A stretch of 64,000 bases of DNA from Marinobacter halotolerans (GCF_008795985.1 NZ_VMHP01000002.1:1116001-1180000); one strand, 5' to 3'; counted from the first letter of the stretch, positions 1 through 11,588 are shown. Notes: generated by a model from the sequence alone, not told the origin. Made by a program: numbers and translations.

Positions 1-1
1 G

Positions 2-1021
2 CGTCAGAGCCGCCTTTCGCCTCCGGCCTTCCGCTATCAACTTTCCGAGCGTGCAAGGGCGGCCAACAAGCGAATCGTACTGCCGGAGGGAAGCGAACCC
101 AGAACCGTTCAGGCTGCGATTATCAGTCACAAACACAAGCTTGCCCGGTGCGCGTTGATCGGCAATCCGGCTGAAATCCGCCGGGTGGCAGATTCCCAGG
201 ATCTGGAACTACCTGAGGACATCGAAATTATCGACCCCGCCGAGGTTCGCCAGCGTTATATCGATCCAATGGTGAAGCTCAGAAAGAACAAAGGCCTGGC
301 ACCGGATATGGCGGAAGCCATGCTGGAAGACAATGTGGTGCTCGGCACCATGATGGTCGCTTTGGACGAAGCTGACGGGCTGGTGTCCGGCGCTATTCAC
401 ACCACCGCCAACACGGTGCGCCCTGCCCTGCAGCTGATCAAGACCCACGACCACGCCAAAGTGGTGTCATCCGTTTTCTTCATGCTCTTACCTCAGCAGG
501 TGGTGGTGTACGGCGACTGCGCCATCAATCCGGACCCGAACGCGGAGGAACTGGCGGATATCGCAATCCAGAGTGCCGAATCCGCTGAGGCCTTCGGTAT
601 TGATCCCGTGGTCGCGATGATCAGCTACAGCACGGGAGAATCAGGAAGTGGGCAGGATGTGGATAAGGTCCGGGAAGCAACCCGCATTGCCCGGGAGCGA
701 CGCCCGGACCTGCTGATCGACGGTCCTCTGCAGTACGACGCCGCCGCTATCGAAAGCGTTGCCAAGAGCAAGGCCCCGGACAGCAAGGTTGCCGGCAAGG
801 CAACGGTGTTTGTGTTCCCGGATCTGAATACCGGCAACACCACCTATAAGGCAGTCCAGCGCAGCGCCAACGTGGTCAGCATCGGCCCGATGCTGCAGGG
901 GCTTCGAAAACCAGTAAACGACCTGTCACGGGGCGCGTTGGTGGAAGACATTGTCTTTACCATTGCGCTGACCGCTGTACAGGCCAAACAGGTTGAAGAT
1001 GCGGGGCTGAGCAAGAGCTAG
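2..1021 (+). CDS. pta: Phosphate acetyltransferase, C-terminal part (cut by window start)
   Basis: The reading frame is open from base 2 and ends at TAG 1019-1021, so the true start lies before the window. The first visible residues include [15 protein letters not shown] and SEPRTVQAA, typical of the phosphotransacetylase catalytic domain. Motifs [26 protein letters not shown] and IGPMLQGL follow in family order. The enzyme interconverts acetyl-CoA and acetyl phosphate in the cytoplasm and works with acetate kinase. About 339 residues are visible, one whole PTA_PTB domain; whether the long N-terminal DRTGG/AAA-like extension of the proteobacterial form is present cannot be seen. It converges on der with a 4-base overlap. 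Confidence 0.95.
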   Translation, partial: RQSRLSPPAFRYQLSERARAANKRIVLPEGSEPRTVQAAIISHKHKLARCALIGNPAEIRRVADSQDLELPEDIEIIDPAEVRQRYIDPMVKLRKNKGLAPDMAEAMLEDNVVLGTMMVALDEADGLVSGAIHTTANTVRPALQLIKTHDHAKVVSSVFFMLLPQQVVVYGDCAINPDPNAEELADIAIQSAESAEAFGIDPVVAMISYSTGESGSGQDVDKVREATRIARERRPDLLIDGPLQYDAAAIESVAKSKAPDSKVAGKATVFVFPDLNTGNTTYKAVQRSANVVSIGPMLQGLRKPVNDLSRGALVEDIVFTIALTAVQAKQVEDAGLSKS

Positions 1022-2439
1022 CGCTTGAGACTCTTCTGGCGCTTTTTCTTGGGGGCTGGCCCTTGCTTCTGGTCGTTATCCTTTTTCACCTTCTGACGCG
1101 GTGTCAGACGATCGACCTTCTTGGCGTAGGGGTTCTCGCCGGATTTGAACTCGAAGCGGATGGGTGAACCACTCACCTTCAGCACCTTGCGGAAGGTATT
1201 CTCAAGGTAACGCTTGTAGGCGCCCGGAAGGGAGTCCACCTGGTTGCCGTGAACCACAATCACCGGAGGATTGGAGCCACCCTGGTGGGCGTAGCGCAAT
1301 TTGATACGGCGGCCCTGAACCAGTGGGGGCTGATGCTGGGCGGTTGCATCCTGCAGAATGGCTGTCAGCCGGTTGGTCGGCCACTTGGCCATGGCCGATT
1401 CGTAACAGGCCTCCACCGATTCATACATGACACCAACACCGGAGCCGTGCAGCGCCGAAATGTAGTGCTTGTCGGCGTAATCCAGAAAATCGAGGCGGCG
1501 GGCGACCTGTTCTTTCACTTTTGCCCGGTCGTCCGGGTCCATGCCGTCCCACTTGTTCACCGCAATAACCAGTGAGCGGCCAGCGTCCAGAACAAAACCG
1601 ATAAGATGCAGATCCTGATCCACCAGCCCTTCCCGGGCATCAATCACCAGGATGACCACGTGGGCGTCTTCGATGGCTTTCAGGGTCTTGATGATCGAGA
1701 ACTTCTCCACCACCTCGCTGACGTTCTTGCGACGACGAACACCGGCTGTATCAATCAACGTATATTGCTTGTCGTGCCTTTCATAAGGCACATAAACGCT
1801 GTCACGGGTGGTGCCGGGCATATCAAACACAATGACCCGCTCTTCGCCCAGCATGCGGTTGACCAGCGTGGACTTGCCAACGTTCGGGCGCCCGACAATA
1901 CCTATACGGATTCCCGGATACTGATCGGCACGGTCCTGCTCGGCGCCATCTTCAAGGGCCGGTAGCAGAACCTCAAGCATGGAACGAATGCCCCGATTGT
2001 GGGAGGCGGCAATCAGGAAAGTGGACTCAAAACCCAGACCGTAAAAATCAGAGGCCGCAATGTCCGGGTCCTGGCCGTCGGTCTTGTTCACCACCAGGTG
2101 AGCGCGCTTGCCGGTCTTTCGCAGATGGCTTGCGATGACTTCATCGCCGCCGTTCAGGCCCGCCTTGCCATCCACCAGGAACAGCACAATATCGGCCTCT
2201 TCAACGGCCAGCATGGACTGCCGGGCCATTTCCGCATCCAGGCCTTCTTCATCGCCTGTCAGACCACCGGTATCAATGGCGATAAAACGCTGTCCCTCGT
2301 AATTGCCTTCGCCGTACTTGCGATCACGGGTGAGGCCAGGGAAATCCGCAACCAGCGCATCCCGCGAACGGGTCATCTGGTTGAACAGCGTCGACTTGCC
2401 AACATTGGGCCTTCCGACCAGAGCAATTACCGGTGTCAT
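1018..2439 (-). CDS. der: Ribosome biogenesis GTPase Der (EngA)
   Basis: A protein of 473 residues with the tandem G domains that define Der. The first P-loop GRPNVGKST is at residues 9-17 and the second identical one at about 183-191. Each is followed by switch and base-recognition motifs ([17 protein letters not shown]). A KH-like domain and a Lys/Arg-rich tail close the protein. Der binds the 50S subunit and is needed for its late assembly. It is the last gene of the minus-strand block, and its ATG overlaps the end of bamB by 4 bases, which suggests translational coupling. Confidence 0.97.
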   Translation of the reverse strand: MTPVIALVGRPNVGKSTLFNQMTRSRDALVADFPGLTRDRKYGEGNYEGQRFIAIDTGGLTGDEEGLDAEMARQSMLAVEEADIVLFLVDGKAGLNGGDEVIASHLRKTGKRAHLVVNKTDGQDPDIAASDFYGLGFESTFLIAASHNRGIRSMLEVLLPALEDGAEQDRADQYPGIRIGIVGRPNVGKSTLVNRMLGEERVIVFDMPGTTRDSVYVPYERHDKQYTLIDTAGVRRRKNVSEVVEKFSIIKTLKAIEDAHVVILVIDAREGLVDQDLHLIGFVLDAGRSLVIAVNKWDGMDPDDRAKVKEQVARRLDFLDYADKHYISALHGSGVGVMYESVEACYESAMAKWPTNRLTAILQDATAQHQPPLVQGRRIKLRYAHQGGSNPPVIVVHGNQVDSLPGAYKRYLENTFRKVLKVSGSPIRFEFKSGENPYAKKVDRLTPRQKVKKDNDQKQGPAPKKKRQKSLKR

Positions 2440-3602
2440 TTAGTTTCGCCGCGCTTTTTAATGGTGAACGCACTCATCTCGCCACTGTTGCCATAGACAA
2501 GCAGACGCTCACCCGACATCAGTTTGATCGGTACCCGTAGGCCTTCATCATCAAACTCGAGTTGCCCCAGCAAGGACCCATCCTCCAGCGACAGGATGTG
2601 GATGTATCCCTCGAAGTCACCAACAAACAGATGATCGCCGAGGACAATAGGCTGGGTCGGCTGTCGCCAGGCCAGTTTTTCCTGCCGCCAGAGCTCGCGG
2701 CGATCTGAACCCCTCAGTTTGATGATGTCGCCGTTGGACGCGGCAAGAAAGATATTACCGTTACCGATCATCGGCGAATGCAGACTGGACGCGCCACGGC
2801 TCCAGATTTCCCGGCCGGACTGAATGTCGATCAGGGCCAGTTTGCCCTGGTAACCAACCACCATGGCGGCGCTATCAATAATCAGAGGTTCACCGGCAAC
2901 GTCCACAAGCCGCTCGAGTTCGGTGCGCCCGGTTGGCTCGGCTACCTGATATTGCCAGACCGGCTGTCCTGTTTCCGTGCTCAGGGCCATCAGCCGGCCG
3001 TTAGCCAGGGCTGCCAGCACAAGATCCGCGCCGACTAGAGGAGAAGCCGCAGCCCTCAGGGAGAGGGCCGGTACGGCGCTGTCGTACTGCCAGAGTTTTT
3101 CTCCGCTACCGGCATTGAACGCATGTACCTTGCCATCGATGCTCTGAGCCACCACCATTGCGCCGTTGGACCGCGGCGCTGCCAGCGCCTCGTTAGGCAA
3201 TGTAGCACTCCAGATCTGCTCGCCGTTCTCTCGGGACAGCGCAAGCAACTCGGCGTCGCGGGTCACCAGATAGATTCGTGAGCCGTCGCCGCCAACCCCG
3301 GCCATCAGCTGACGGTCCATGTCCTTTTCCCAGACAACCTTACCGTTTTCCGGGTTCACCGCGTAGACTTCACCGTCAGCTGACGCGGCATAGACCATGT
3401 CGCCGGTGTATAGCGGCTCCAGGTACAGAAAACTGCCATCGTGCCCGTCTCCTACCTGGATATTCCAGACTTCTTTCAATACGACCTTCGACACTACTTC
3501 CGGCACCGGTGCCGGCTGTTCAAAGGTGTCAGTAGAGCTGCAGGCTGCAAGCAGGGTAATCAGCCCTACCGCAGCCAAAGATTTCAGAGTCTGCAGGTTC
3601 AT
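2436..3602 (-). CDS. bamB: Outer membrane assembly lipoprotein BamB
   Basis: This is the beta-propeller lipoprotein of the BAM complex, which inserts beta-barrel proteins in the outer membrane. From ATG 3602 the protein starts [14 protein letters not shown] and reaches the lipobox LLAAC, so it is exported and lipidated. PQQ-like blade repeats follow, such as [16 protein letters not shown] and [17 protein letters not shown] chose ATG 3602 because it places the signal peptide at the N-terminus and has GAAGG upstream. An in-frame ATG at 3641 would overlap the yfgM stop. The order yfgM-bamB-der is conserved in gammaproteobacteria. Confidence 0.95.
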   Translation of the reverse strand: MNLQTLKSLAAVGLITLLAACSSTDTFEQPAPVPEVVSKVVLKEVWNIQVGDGHDGSFLYLEPLYTGDMVYAASADGEVYAVNPENGKVVWEKDMDRQLMAGVGGDGSRIYLVTRDAELLALSRENGEQIWSATLPNEALAAPRSNGAMVVAQSIDGKVHAFNAGSGEKLWQYDSAVPALSLRAAASPLVGADLVLAALANGRLMALSTETGQPVWQYQVAEPTGRTELERLVDVAGEPLIIDSAAMVVGYQGKLALIDIQSGREIWSRGASSLHSPMIGNGNIFLAASNGDIIKLRGSDRRELWRQEKLAWRQPTQPIVLGDHLFVGDFEGYIHILSLEDGSLLGQLEFDDEGLRVPIKLMSGERLLVYGNSGEMSAFTIKKRGETK

Positions 3603-3640
3603 TGCCTTCAGCGCTTGCGCTTTCAGGAGCTGCACCGGCA

Positions 3641-4297
3641 TCAAGCCCCACCCCCGACACCAAGATCCGCAAGTTTAAGTTCCAGCACACCACTGCGCTG
3701 AGCACTGCTCTGCTCACGGGCGCTCACGTAAGCCTTCCGGGCCTCGTCAGTATTGCCCTGGGCCAGCAGAATATCCCCACGAAGCTCGGAGAAAATCGCG
3801 TCAAAGCTGCCGGCTTCCTGAGCAGATTCGATAGTACTCAACGCCGCGTCATACTGCTGCGCGTCGAACTGTGCGCGAGCCAGCCGGCTACGGATAACCA
3901 GAGAAAGCGGGCCGCTCGGGTCCGCTTTGCTATTAGCCCATTCCAGAGTCGCGATGGCGGCTTCAGCATCGCCCTGGTCCATCAACTGCTGCTTGGCCAG
4001 AATCAGGCTGCCGTAGATCGCATAGGCACTGTCGGAATAATCCTCACGGAGGGTCTCGGCAACAAACGCCACAGTCTCGGCGCTGTCTTCCTGCGATGCA
4101 TCGCCATACGCGTTAATCAGGTTCGCAAACTCCGACGCGGCTTCGGTGCGGTGCTGCATCTGCTGGTTCTGCCATGCCTGCCAACCGAAAACGATCGCCA
4201 GCGCCGCAGCGATACCGATCAGCAATGAGCTGCCGTTCTTTTTCCACCATTGTTTGATGGCTTCGACCTGCTCTTCGTCAGTGCGTATTTCTGCCAT
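3641..4297 (-). CDS. yfgM: YfgM-like TPR membrane protein (SecYEG-associated)
   Basis: A protein of 218 residues with a short cytoplasmic start, a single membrane segment at about 23-42 (SSLLIGIAAALAIVFGWQAW), and a periplasmic TPR-like helical domain with alternating small residues (YAIYGSLILAKQQLMDQGD, GDILLAQGNTDEARKAY). This is the architecture of YfgM, a periplasmic chaperone found at the SecYEG translocon with PpiD. The position between hisS and bamB matches the family. The molecular role is inferred from E. coli. Confidence 0.9.
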   Translation of the reverse strand: MAEIRTDEEQVEAIKQWWKKNGSSLLIGIAAALAIVFGWQAWQNQQMQHRTEAASEFANLINAYGDASQEDSAETVAFVAETLREDYSDSAYAIYGSLILAKQQLMDQGDAEAAIATLEWANSKADPSGPLSLVIRSRLARAQFDAQQYDAALSTIESAQEAGSFDAIFSELRGDILLAQGNTDEARKAYVSAREQSSAQRSGVLELKLADLGVGGGA

Positions 4298-4351
4298 GAT
4301 GACTCCCGTCTAATACCCTGTTTTGTTTGTAATCTGTCGGCGGCCTCAGCT

Positions 4352-5629
4352 TCAGGCCAGCATACCCTTGAGCACCGAAGCCAGCTCGGTCATACCGATA
4401 TCCCGCTGATCTTCGTTCGACCGCAGGGGCTTGAGCCCCACGGTTCCCGACGCGACCTCGTTTTCGCCGAGTATGACTGCATAGCGTGCGCCGCTTTTGT
4501 CAGCCTTCTTCATCTGGCTCTTGAAACTGCCGCCGCCGCAATGGCTGATCACGACCCGACCGTGCAACGCGCTTCGCAGTGATTCCGCCACCGAGAACGC
4601 TGTTGCCATTGTGCTTTCGCCCATCGCAGTAACGTAAACATCGGCATCGCCATTAACCGACTCCGGAATCAGGTCCAGTGTTTCCAGAAGCAGAATCAGC
4701 CGTTCGAGCCCCATGGCAAAACCAACGGCTACAGTGGGCTTGCCGCCAAGCTGCTCAACCAGACCGTCATAACGGCCACCGGCACAGACGGTGCCCTGGG
4801 CCCCCAGACTGTCGGTAATCCATTCGAAAACGGTCTTGCCGTAATAATCCAGCCCCCGAACCAGCCGAGGATTCACCGTGTACTGAACTCCCGCGGCTTC
4901 AAGAAGCGACCGCAGGGTTTGGAAATGCTCCTTTGATTCGTCATCCAGATAGTCATCGAGCGCCGGGGCCTGCTGCAGAATTTCCTGGGTGCGGGCGTTT
5001 TTGCTGTCCAGGATGCGCAGCGGGTTGGATTCGAGACGGCGCTTGCTGTCGTCGTCCAGCTCGTCCACAAAATCGGAAAGGTATTCAACCAGTGCCGAGC
5101 GAAAGCTCCGACGCGCCTCGGCCGTACCGATGGAATTAATTTCCAGACGAGTATGCTCAGCCAGACCCAGGGCCTGCCAGAGCCGGGCTGTCAGAATCAG
5201 AAGCTCCGCATCAATGTCCGGACCGGCCATGCCGAAGCATTCCACACCAATCTGGTGGAACTGGCGATACCGACCTTTCTGCGGGCGCTCATGGCGGAAC
5301 ATCGGGCCGGTGTACCACAGCCTTCGCGTCTGGTTAAACAGCAGGCCATGCTGCTCGGCCGCACGCACGCAGCCAGCTGTGCCTTCCGGGCGAAGGGTCA
5401 GGCTGTCGCCATTACGATCGTCAAAGGTGTACATTTCCTTTTCGACAATATCCGTCACTTCGCCGATGGAACGTTTGAACAGCTCGGTCTGCTCGACCAC
5501 CGGCATCCGGATCTCCTGGTACCCGTACTGGGACAAGACCTTTCGGACCGTATCTTCTACATACTGCCAAACCGGCGACTGCTCGGGCAGGATATCGTTC
5601 ATCCCGCGGATTGCCTGGATCTTTGCCAA
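4352..5629 (-). CDS. hisS: Histidyl-tRNA synthetase
   Basis: A 425-residue class II aminoacyl-tRNA synthetase of normal length. It has class II motif 2 ([14 protein letters not shown]), the histidine-specific [13 protein letters not shown] stretch, and motif 3 around [11 protein letters not shown]. The C-terminal anticodon-binding domain includes [20 protein letters not shown]. The enzyme charges tRNA-His in the cytoplasm. It is co-directional with ispG upstream (54-base gap) and yfgM downstream. Confidence 0.97.
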   Translation of the reverse strand: MAKIQAIRGMNDILPEQSPVWQYVEDTVRKVLSQYGYQEIRMPVVEQTELFKRSIGEVTDIVEKEMYTFDDRNGDSLTLRPEGTAGCVRAAEQHGLLFNQTRRLWYTGPMFRHERPQKGRYRQFHQIGVECFGMAGPDIDAELLILTARLWQALGLAEHTRLEINSIGTAEARRSFRSALVEYLSDFVDELDDDSKRRLESNPLRILDSKNARTQEILQQAPALDDYLDDESKEHFQTLRSLLEAAGVQYTVNPRLVRGLDYYGKTVFEWITDSLGAQGTVCAGGRYDGLVEQLGGKPTVAVGFAMGLERLILLLETLDLIPESVNGDADVYVTAMGESTMATAFSVAESLRSALHGRVVISHCGGGSFKSQMKKADKSGARYAVILGENEVASGTVGLKPLRSNEDQRDIGMTELASVLKGMLA

Positions 5630-5684
5630 TGTAAAACCTTTCCCTTAATTAAATTCCCGACGCCATTTCACACTGCAGTGGAGG

Positions 5685-6803
5685 TCAATCCACCGAGCGG
5701 GTAATGATCGACTCTTCCCGTTCCTGTTTGCGAGCAACCTCTTCGCGAATCAGCCGCTCAAGGTCATCGGTCAGGGTGGCATTGTCCAGTTTCTGGTTGG
5801 GCTTGCCAGACATATACAGGAGGTTTTTCGGGCTGCCGCCGGTCAGGCCCATATCGGCGACCTTTGCTTCGCCTGGACCGTTAACGATACAGCCGATAAT
5901 CGCCACATCCAGGGAGGTGTTAACGTCCTCAAGCCTGGCTTCAAGATCGTTCATGGTCTGGATAACATCGAAATTCTGGCGCGAACAGCTCGGACAGGCC
6001 ACAAAGTTTATGCCCCGGCTGCGCAGGCGCAGACTCTTGAGGATGTCGAAACCCACTTTCACTTCCTGGACCGGGTCCGCCGCAAGAGAAACGCGTATGG
6101 TGTCACCGATACCGTCCATCAGCAGCATGCCCAGACCAATGGATGACTTGACCGTGCCCGAGCGCAGACCACCTGCCTCGGTGATACCAAGATGCAGGGG
6201 CTGTTCAATCTGCCGGGCGATCTTGCGGTAAGCCTCTACCGTCATGAACACTTCAGAGGCTTTGAGGCTGACCTTGAAGTCCTGGAAATCGTGCTTGTCC
6301 AGAATATCAATGTGTCGCATGGCCGATTCCACCAGCGCGTCTGCGTTAGGCTCGCCATACTTGCGCTGCAGTGCCTTTTCCAGAGAGCCGGCGTTCACGC
6401 CGATGCGAATGGGGATATTGCGATCCTTGGCCGCACTGATCACTGCGCTCACGCGGTCGTCGCGGCCGATATTGCCCGGATTGATGCGCAGGCAGTCCAC
6501 ACCCAGCTCTGCGACTCTCAGGGCAATCTTGTGATCAAAATGGATATCCGCCACCAGTGGCACAGAAACCCGCGAGCGGATCTTTCCGAAAGCTTCTGCA
6601 GCATCCATGGAAGGCACGGAAACCCGGACAATGTCTGCACCGGCAGCCTGAATGGCTTCTATCTGCGCGACCGTGGCGTCCACATCGCAGGTTTCGGTAT
6701 TAGTCATACTTTGGACTGCAATCGGAGCATCGCCGCCCACGGGCACATCACCCACCATGATCTGACGGGACTTGCGTCTAACGATTGGAGATTCCTGTTT
6801 CAT
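5685..6803 (-). CDS. ispG: (E)-4-hydroxy-3-methylbut-2-enyl-diphosphate synthase IspG
   Basis: A 372-residue iron-sulfur enzyme of the non-mevalonate isoprenoid pathway that converts MEcPP to HMBPP. It has a TIM-barrel part ([33 protein letters not shown]) and a C-terminal 4Fe-4S domain with [11 protein letters not shown] and [10 protein letters not shown] supplying the cluster cysteines. It therefore depends on Fe-S assembly, which matters because the nearby isc locus is reduced. It lies in the conserved rodZ-ispG-hisS order with short gaps. Confidence 0.97.
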   Translation of the reverse strand: MKQESPIVRRKSRQIMVGDVPVGGDAPIAVQSMTNTETCDVDATVAQIEAIQAAGADIVRVSVPSMDAAEAFGKIRSRVSVPLVADIHFDHKIALRVAELGVDCLRINPGNIGRDDRVSAVISAAKDRNIPIRIGVNAGSLEKALQRKYGEPNADALVESAMRHIDILDKHDFQDFKVSLKASEVFMTVEAYRKIARQIEQPLHLGITEAGGLRSGTVKSSIGLGMLLMDGIGDTIRVSLAADPVQEVKVGFDILKSLRLRSRGINFVACPSCSRQNFDVIQTMNDLEARLEDVNTSLDVAIIGCIVNGPGEAKVADMGLTGGSPKNLLYMSGKPNQKLDNATLTDDLERLIREEVARKQEREESIITRSVD

Positions 6804-6836
6804 AGCCTTTTAACCGCGGAATAGGTTTTCAGAATG

Positions 6837-7880
6837 TCAGAGCGTAAGGGTTAATTCAGTACGGTTGTTGGTCACCCGGGACCTTCTTACATTTACCGGC
6901 TCGCCGTCAAAGGTCATGCTACTGACGGCATCTACGGCACCGATAACAACCTTAAGCGGCGCCTCGCCGGACACATTAAGCTGGTCGCCAGCTCGCTGAA
7001 GAGAGGCAACCAAACGAGTGCCTGTGGCATCGGTTACCTGCACCCAGCAGTTTTCGATAAACGACATGGTGAGGACAGCTTTCGGTAACCCTGGTTCGGT
7101 TGCCTCAGCATCCCCGGCAACCACTGTCTCGACGTCATCGCCCACCACAACGGTAGGATCTGAGGGCGATTGGGCAGTATTTCCGGGCTCGGGTTCGACC
7201 GTCAGATCAGTGCTCTGCCCAGGCACCTCGGACTCGTTGACAGCCAAAGTTTGTTCGGTCACCGGCGCCTCGGCGGAAACCTCGGTCGCTGGTGCAACGT
7301 CACTACCGCTTTCAGCCAACTCCTGAGCAGATTGGCTCTGTGGCTCGGATTCCACCTCCGGAGTCTGCTCTTCAGACTCGGGCAACTGTTCTTCAGGCTG
7401 AGGCTGTTGCGTTTCAGGCTGAGGCATCGTCGCTTCGGGCTGGGAAGGAACGTCCTGGCCTGGTGCCAGAACCATCTTCCACGCGGCGAACGCAATGCCG
7501 CAAAGTACCGCAACGATCAATAGCGCCTTGGCCACCTGACGCTTCTTCCGACGACGACGCTCAATATCAATCAGCGGATTTTCCTGTTCCTGTTTTGCTC
7601 TCTCCTCGCGCAACGGCGCCAACTCAACGTCCAGCGATTCAATCATCGCATTGGCATCGGCCTTTACCTGCTTCGCATATCCTCGGACATACCCTTTCAG
7701 GAAGAGTTCACTGTCGATCTGCTCGTACGCGCAATCTTCAATCGCCTGAATAATGGAAACACGCAAATGCTGGGCATCAGCGACATCTTTCTGGCTCAGA
7801 CCAAGCTGCTCCCGGGCCTTCCTGAGCTGTTGCCCGACAGGCTCGCCTGCGGCAGGCTGTTGTGGATCGTCACTGTCCAT
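6837..7880 (-). CDS. rodZ: Cytoskeletal protein RodZ
   Basis: A 347-residue bitopic membrane protein that links MreB to the cell-wall machinery. Residues about 17-80 form a Xre-type helix-turn-helix domain (LRKAREQLGLSQKDVA). A basic stretch (RRRRKKRQ) precedes one membrane helix (ALLIVAVLCGIAFAAW). A long linker rich in Glu, Gln, Pro and Ser follows, then a C-terminal beta domain (DUF4115). The start overlaps the end of pilF by 11 bases. The low-complexity linker is usual for the family. Confidence 0.93.
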   Translation of the reverse strand: MDSDDPQQPAAGEPVGQQLRKAREQLGLSQKDVADAQHLRVSIIQAIEDCAYEQIDSELFLKGYVRGYAKQVKADANAMIESLDVELAPLREERAKQEQENPLIDIERRRRKKRQVAKALLIVAVLCGIAFAAWKMVLAPGQDVPSQPEATMPQPETQQPQPEEQLPESEEQTPEVESEPQSQSAQELAESGSDVAPATEVSAEAPVTEQTLAVNESEVPGQSTDLTVEPEPGNTAQSPSDPTVVVGDDVETVVAGDAEATEPGLPKAVLTMSFIENCWVQVTDATGTRLVASLQRAGDQLNVSGEAPLKVVIGAVDAVSSMTFDGEPVNVRRSRVTNNRTELTLTL

Positions 7881-8682
7881 CGGCTATCAACACCTTGTAT
7901 TGTTGGTATTCTAAGGAGTCAGGGAAATCGCTCTTCAAAAGCAGACCAAGACTGGACACCCGGTTCTGGTCGCCAAGGTGATACGCAATCCTGATTCCCG
8001 TAATCAGGCTCTGGGGAGAATGTCGGAGATTGGGGTTTTTGTCCATTAAATCCATAAGATAGCTGTAATAACGGGACGCTTCCGCGTAATCACCGCTGTT
8101 GGCCAGAGCACGGGACAGGGCCAGAATGGCTTCAGTATTGCCACGGGACAGATCCAGTGACCGCTTGTAGGCTGTCGCAGCCTCGGCGGGCTTCTCGAGC
8201 TCTTCGTAGGTCCGCCCCAGATTGTAAAAAACCGACGCCCGGTCTTTGTATTCCGTATCCCGCGACGCGGCGGCGAACTGAACGCGGGCTTCCTCGAATC
8301 GCCCCCGGCTAAACAGAAAGGCACCGTAGTAAACCCGCCCACGGGTGTACCCCTCGTCGTTATCGATGGCTTCCCGGTAGGACCGCTCTGCCAGTTCCGC
8401 TTCACCCTCAGCCTGCAGAACCAGGCCCCTGGTGGCCAGCACTTGAGGATTCTCCGGTGCTATTTTCGTGGCCCTTTCCAGGTGAAACCGGGCACGATCG
8501 AGATTATTCTGACCAATGTAGGCCGTTGCCAGTTGAATATAGTTTTCAACGATCTTTATTTTGTCAGCCTCACGGGCAAAACGGCTGTCGGTGGTAGTGA
8601 CACAACCTGCAAGCAGCGCAATAGCGAGGGCTGCGACCAACCAGCATGAACCTTTACCTGACAGCCGCGCTGCTGTTATCAC
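7870..8682 (-). CDS. pilF: Type IV pilus assembly lipoprotein PilF/PilW
   Basis: A TPR lipoprotein that acts as pilotin for the outer-membrane secretin of type IV pili. It has a signal peptide ending in the lipobox LLAGC, then repeated TPR units (NLDRARFHLERATKIAP, YKDRASVFYNLGRTYEEL, PAEAATAYKRSLDL) filling the rest. I chose GTG 8682 because GAGAGG lies six bases upstream and it places the signal at the N-terminus. An in-frame TTG at 8718 would add 12 residues and overlap the rlmN stop. The rlmN-pilF-rodZ order is as in Pseudomonas. Confidence 0.88.
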   Translation of the reverse strand: MITAARLSGKGSCWLVAALAIALLAGCVTTTDSRFAREADKIKIVENYIQLATAYIGQNNLDRARFHLERATKIAPENPQVLATRGLVLQAEGEAELAERSYREAIDNDEGYTRGRVYYGAFLFSRGRFEEARVQFAAASRDTEYKDRASVFYNLGRTYEELEKPAEAATAYKRSLDLSRGNTEAILALSRALANSGDYAEASRYYSYLMDLMDKNPNLRHSPQSLITGIRIAYHLGDQNRVSSLGLLLKSDFPDSLEYQQYKVLIADGQ

Positions 8683-8714
8683 CGGAAACCTCTCTAAAGA
8701 TTGTCTGCTATGAA

Positions 8715-9827
8715 TCAAGTAGCAACCTGCTGAACCTGAATATACCGCTGGCTGCGTTTGGTACGATCTTCCACGCGCCCGACCAATTGCCCACAGGCCG
8801 CATCAATATCGTCGCCGCGGGTCGTGCGAATGGTCGCAACGTAACCGGCTTTGTTCAGTACGTCCTGAAATCTGCGGGTCGCATTCATGCTAGGCCGACG
8901 GAAATCGCTTTCCGGGAACGGGTTGAACGGAATCAGATTGATCTTGCACGGCAGATCTTTCAACAACACGGCCAACTCCCGGGCATGCTCCGGCTGGTCG
9001 TTCATCCCTTCAATGACGGTGTACTCGATGGTCGCCTTGCGCTTCTCCGGCAAACGGTCAAAGTATCGCCTGGTAGCGGCCAGCAGCTCCGCAATCGGGT
9101 ACTTTTTATTCAATGGAACCAGCTTGTTACGCAGTTCATCATTCGGGGCATGCAGTGAAATGGCCAGTGAAACATCGGTAACTTCTGCCAGGCGGTCCAT
9201 GGCCGGCACCACACCCGATGTGCTGAGCGTCACCCGACGCTTGGAGATACCGTAAGCCAGGTCCTCCATCATCAGGTTCATGGCATCCACTACATTGTCG
9301 AAATTCAGCAGCGGCTCACCCATTCCCATCATCACCACATTGGTGATGGGTCGGTCCGGGCCTGGCTCAAACGGCATGAAGGCTTTCCGGGCAACCCACA
9401 CCTGGCCGATAATCTCGGCGGCGGTCAGGTTCCGGTTAAAGCCACGCTTCCCGGTGGAACAGAAAGTGCAATCCAGGCTGCAACCAATCTGGGAGGACAC
9501 ACACAGGGTGCCGCGCTCTCCGTCGGGAATGAGCACTGTTTCAACGCTGTTGCCGTTGTCCATCCGCATGACCCACTTCCGCGTACCATCTTTGGACGTC
9601 TCGTCAAGGACAACGTCCGGTCCGCGAATTTCAGCAACCGCTTTCAGCTTCTCGCGTAGCGCCTTGCTCATATTGGTCATTTGATCGAAGTCATCGGCGC
9701 CACGCTGGTGAATCCACTGAAGCACCTGAGTTGCGCGGAAACGCTTTTCCCCCAGGGAATCAAAAAACGCCTCAAGCTTTGCTTTGGGCATTCCCAGCAG
9801 GTTGGTTTTTTCCGCAACATCCGTCAT
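8715..9827 (-). CDS. rlmN: 23S rRNA/tRNA adenine-C2 methyltransferase RlmN
   Basis: A radical-SAM enzyme that methylates C2 of A2503 in 23S rRNA and A37 in some tRNAs. The radical-SAM motif CSLDCTFC is visible, with the methyl-carrier cysteine in AACGQL near the C-terminus. Other family blocks are [13 protein letters not shown] and [16 protein letters not shown] 9827 is taken as the start (MTDVAEKT) because it has GAGG upstream; an upstream extension of 14 residues is possible. It needs a 4Fe-4S cluster. Confidence 0.96.
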   Translation of the reverse strand: MTDVAEKTNLLGMPKAKLEAFFDSLGEKRFRATQVLQWIHQRGADDFDQMTNMSKALREKLKAVAEIRGPDVVLDETSKDGTRKWVMRMDNGNSVETVLIPDGERGTLCVSSQIGCSLDCTFCSTGKRGFNRNLTAAEIIGQVWVARKAFMPFEPGPDRPITNVVMMGMGEPLLNFDNVVDAMNLMMEDLAYGISKRRVTLSTSGVVPAMDRLAEVTDVSLAISLHAPNDELRNKLVPLNKKYPIAELLAATRRYFDRLPEKRKATIEYTVIEGMNDQPEHARELAVLLKDLPCKINLIPFNPFPESDFRRPSMNATRRFQDVLNKAGYVATIRTTRGDDIDAACGQLVGRVEDRTKRSQRYIQVQQVAT

Positions 9828-9853
9828 GTAATAACCTCGATCAGATAACCAAT

Positions 9854-9882
9854 TCGGACCAGGCGACAACCGCCTGGTCCGA
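9854..9882 (-). terminator. Perfect 12-bp stem-loop between ndk and rlmN
   Basis: Bases 9854-9865 and 9871-9882 are perfect reverse complements around a 5-base loop. On the minus strand the stem falls just after the ndk stop and before rlmN. Only a weak T stretch follows, so it could be a partial terminator or an mRNA processing or stabilising hairpin rather than a full stop. Confidence 0.55.
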
Positions 9883-9892
9883 TACGACCGAA

Positions 9893-10321
9893 TCAGCCCC
9901 GCGGGCAGATTTCGTTGTCGTTGAAAAAGTAAGCAATTTCACGTTCTGCAGACTCGGCAGAGTCCGAACCATGAACCGCATTGGCGTCAATGGAAGACGC
10001 GAAATCAGCGCGGATGGTGCCGGCATCGGCGTCTTTCGGGTTGGTAGCACCCATCAGATCACGATTCTTCAGGATGGCGCCTTCGCCTTCCAGAACCTGA
10101 ACGACAACCGGACCGGAGGTCATGAAAGCAACCAGATCGTTAAAGAACGGACGCTCTTTGTGCTCTGCGTAGAAGCCCTCAGCCTGCTCCTGGGTCAGGT
10201 GCATCATTTTTGCTGCAACGATGTTCAGGCCAGCTTTCTCAAAACGGGAATAGATTTCACCGATCACGTTTTTTGCTACCGCATCGGGCTTGATAATCGA
10301 GAGCGTGCGCTCATTTGCCAT
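9893..10321 (-). CDS. ndk: Nucleoside diphosphate kinase
   Basis: A 142-residue cytoplasmic enzyme that moves the gamma phosphate between nucleoside triphosphates and diphosphates. The protein starts [15 protein letters not shown] and contains the catalytic histidine in NAVHGSDS, with the usual C-terminal block [15 protein letters not shown]. The start at 10321 matches the family; an upstream in-frame ATG would add eight residues with no homology. In related genomes ndk closes the isc operon; here it follows iscS directly. Confidence 0.97.
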   Translation of the reverse strand: MANERTLSIIKPDAVAKNVIGEIYSRFEKAGLNIVAAKMMHLTQEQAEGFYAEHKERPFFNDLVAFMTSGPVVVQVLEGEGAILKNRDLMGATNPKDADAGTIRADFASSIDANAVHGSDSAESAEREIAYFFNDNEICPRG

Positions 10322-10389
10322 GATATTTCTCCGGTTGGTTTCCAATAAAAATTCAGGGTTGGGATTATACGCAGTCCGGGGCCTACTGC

Positions 10390-11550
10390 CTACCGCACAG
10401 CACGCAGGCGCGTCACTACGTCAACAATCCGGGACACAGCAAATTCAACATCTTCCGGCTGCGTGTAACGTCCGAAGGAAAAGCGCAGTGCCTGATGGGC
10501 ATGGCGCTCATCAAGCCCTATGCCTCGAAGCACATAGGAGGGCTCAACCGCTGCGGAAGAACAGGCGGACCCGGAGGACACCGCCAATTCCCGCAGCCCA
10601 AGCATCAAAGATTCCGCATCGACTCCATCAAAGGACAGATTGATAATGCCTGGCACACGGTATTCCGTGCTGCCGTTAACTGATACGCCTTCGAGCGCGC
10701 CAAGACCCTCGAAGAGCCGTTCTCGCAGGGATTCAAGGCGGACAGGTTCTTCTTCAATCAGTCCGGCTGCAATCTCAAAGGCCTTTCCCATCCCCACAAG
10801 CTGGTGAGTGGGCAAAGTACCCGAGCGCATACCGCGCTCGTGGCCGCCGCCATGAATCTGCGCCGCCACCCGCACCTCCGGTGCCCGCCGGACGTAGAGC
10901 GCACCGACGCCTTTCGGACCGTACACCTTGTGGCCAGACAGCGACAGCAGATCCACCTTCAACTGGCCAACATCCACCGCCATTTTGCCCGCTGCCTGGG
11001 CTGCATCCACATGAAACAACACGTCGCGTTCCCGCAACAGGTCGCCTATGGCTGCAACATCCGTCACACAGCCGAGCTCATTGTTCACCAGCATAAGGCT
11101 CACCAGGATCGTATTGTCCCGCAGCGCCTCCTGGACCTGCCTGGGGGAAATACGGCCATCGGCAGACGGGGCGAGCCAGGTAACCTCAACGCCCTGTTTT
11201 TCAAGCCACTTACAGGTATCGACCACGGCCTTGTGCTCGATCAGCGACGTGATTATGTGGGCCTGACCAGGGCGCTCAACAGCGGCTTCGACGACTCCCT
11301 TGATCGCCAGGTTGTCGGATTCGGTTGCACCGGAAGTCCAGACAATTTCCCGCGGATCGGCGTGAATGAGATTCGCCACCTGGCGCCTGCTCTTCTCGAC
11401 GGCGGCCTCGGCCTGCCAGCCGAATCCGTGGGACCGGGACGCCGGATTACCATAGACCCCGTCCGACGTGAGGAACTTGATCATTTCGTCAGCAACAGAC
11501 GGATCGACGGGGGTTGTTGCCGCATAATCCAGGTAGACAGGATTCTTCAT
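10390..11550 (-). CDS. iscS: Cysteine desulfurase IscS, lacking the C-terminal tail
   Basis: A 386-residue PLP enzyme that takes sulfur from cysteine for Fe-S clusters and tRNA thiolation. It has the PLP lysine in [27 protein letters not shown], and the active cysteine in [17 protein letters not shown]. The protein ends RLRAVR. E. coli IscS (404 residues) continues about 20 more residues here with SPLWEMYKQGVDLNSIEWA, a tail known to contact IscU. No iscU lies downstream; ndk follows after about 70 bases. Loss of the tail and of its partner gene appear together. Confidence 0.93.
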   Translation of the reverse strand: MKNPVYLDYAATTPVDPSVADEMIKFLTSDGVYGNPASRSHGFGWQAEAAVEKSRRQVANLIHADPREIVWTSGATESDNLAIKGVVEAAVERPGQAHIITSLIEHKAVVDTCKWLEKQGVEVTWLAPSADGRISPRQVQEALRDNTILVSLMLVNNELGCVTDVAAIGDLLRERDVLFHVDAAQAAGKMAVDVGQLKVDLLSLSGHKVYGPKGVGALYVRRAPEVRVAAQIHGGGHERGMRSGTLPTHQLVGMGKAFEIAAGLIEEEPVRLESLRERLFEGLGALEGVSVNGSTEYRVPGIINLSFDGVDAESLMLGLRELAVSSGSACSSAAVEPSYVLRGIGLDERHAHQALRFSFGRYTQPEDVEFAVSRIVDVVTRLRAVR

Positions 11551-11588
11551 GAGGTTGTCAGAACTATACTCGGAAATGGTTCGGGCAT

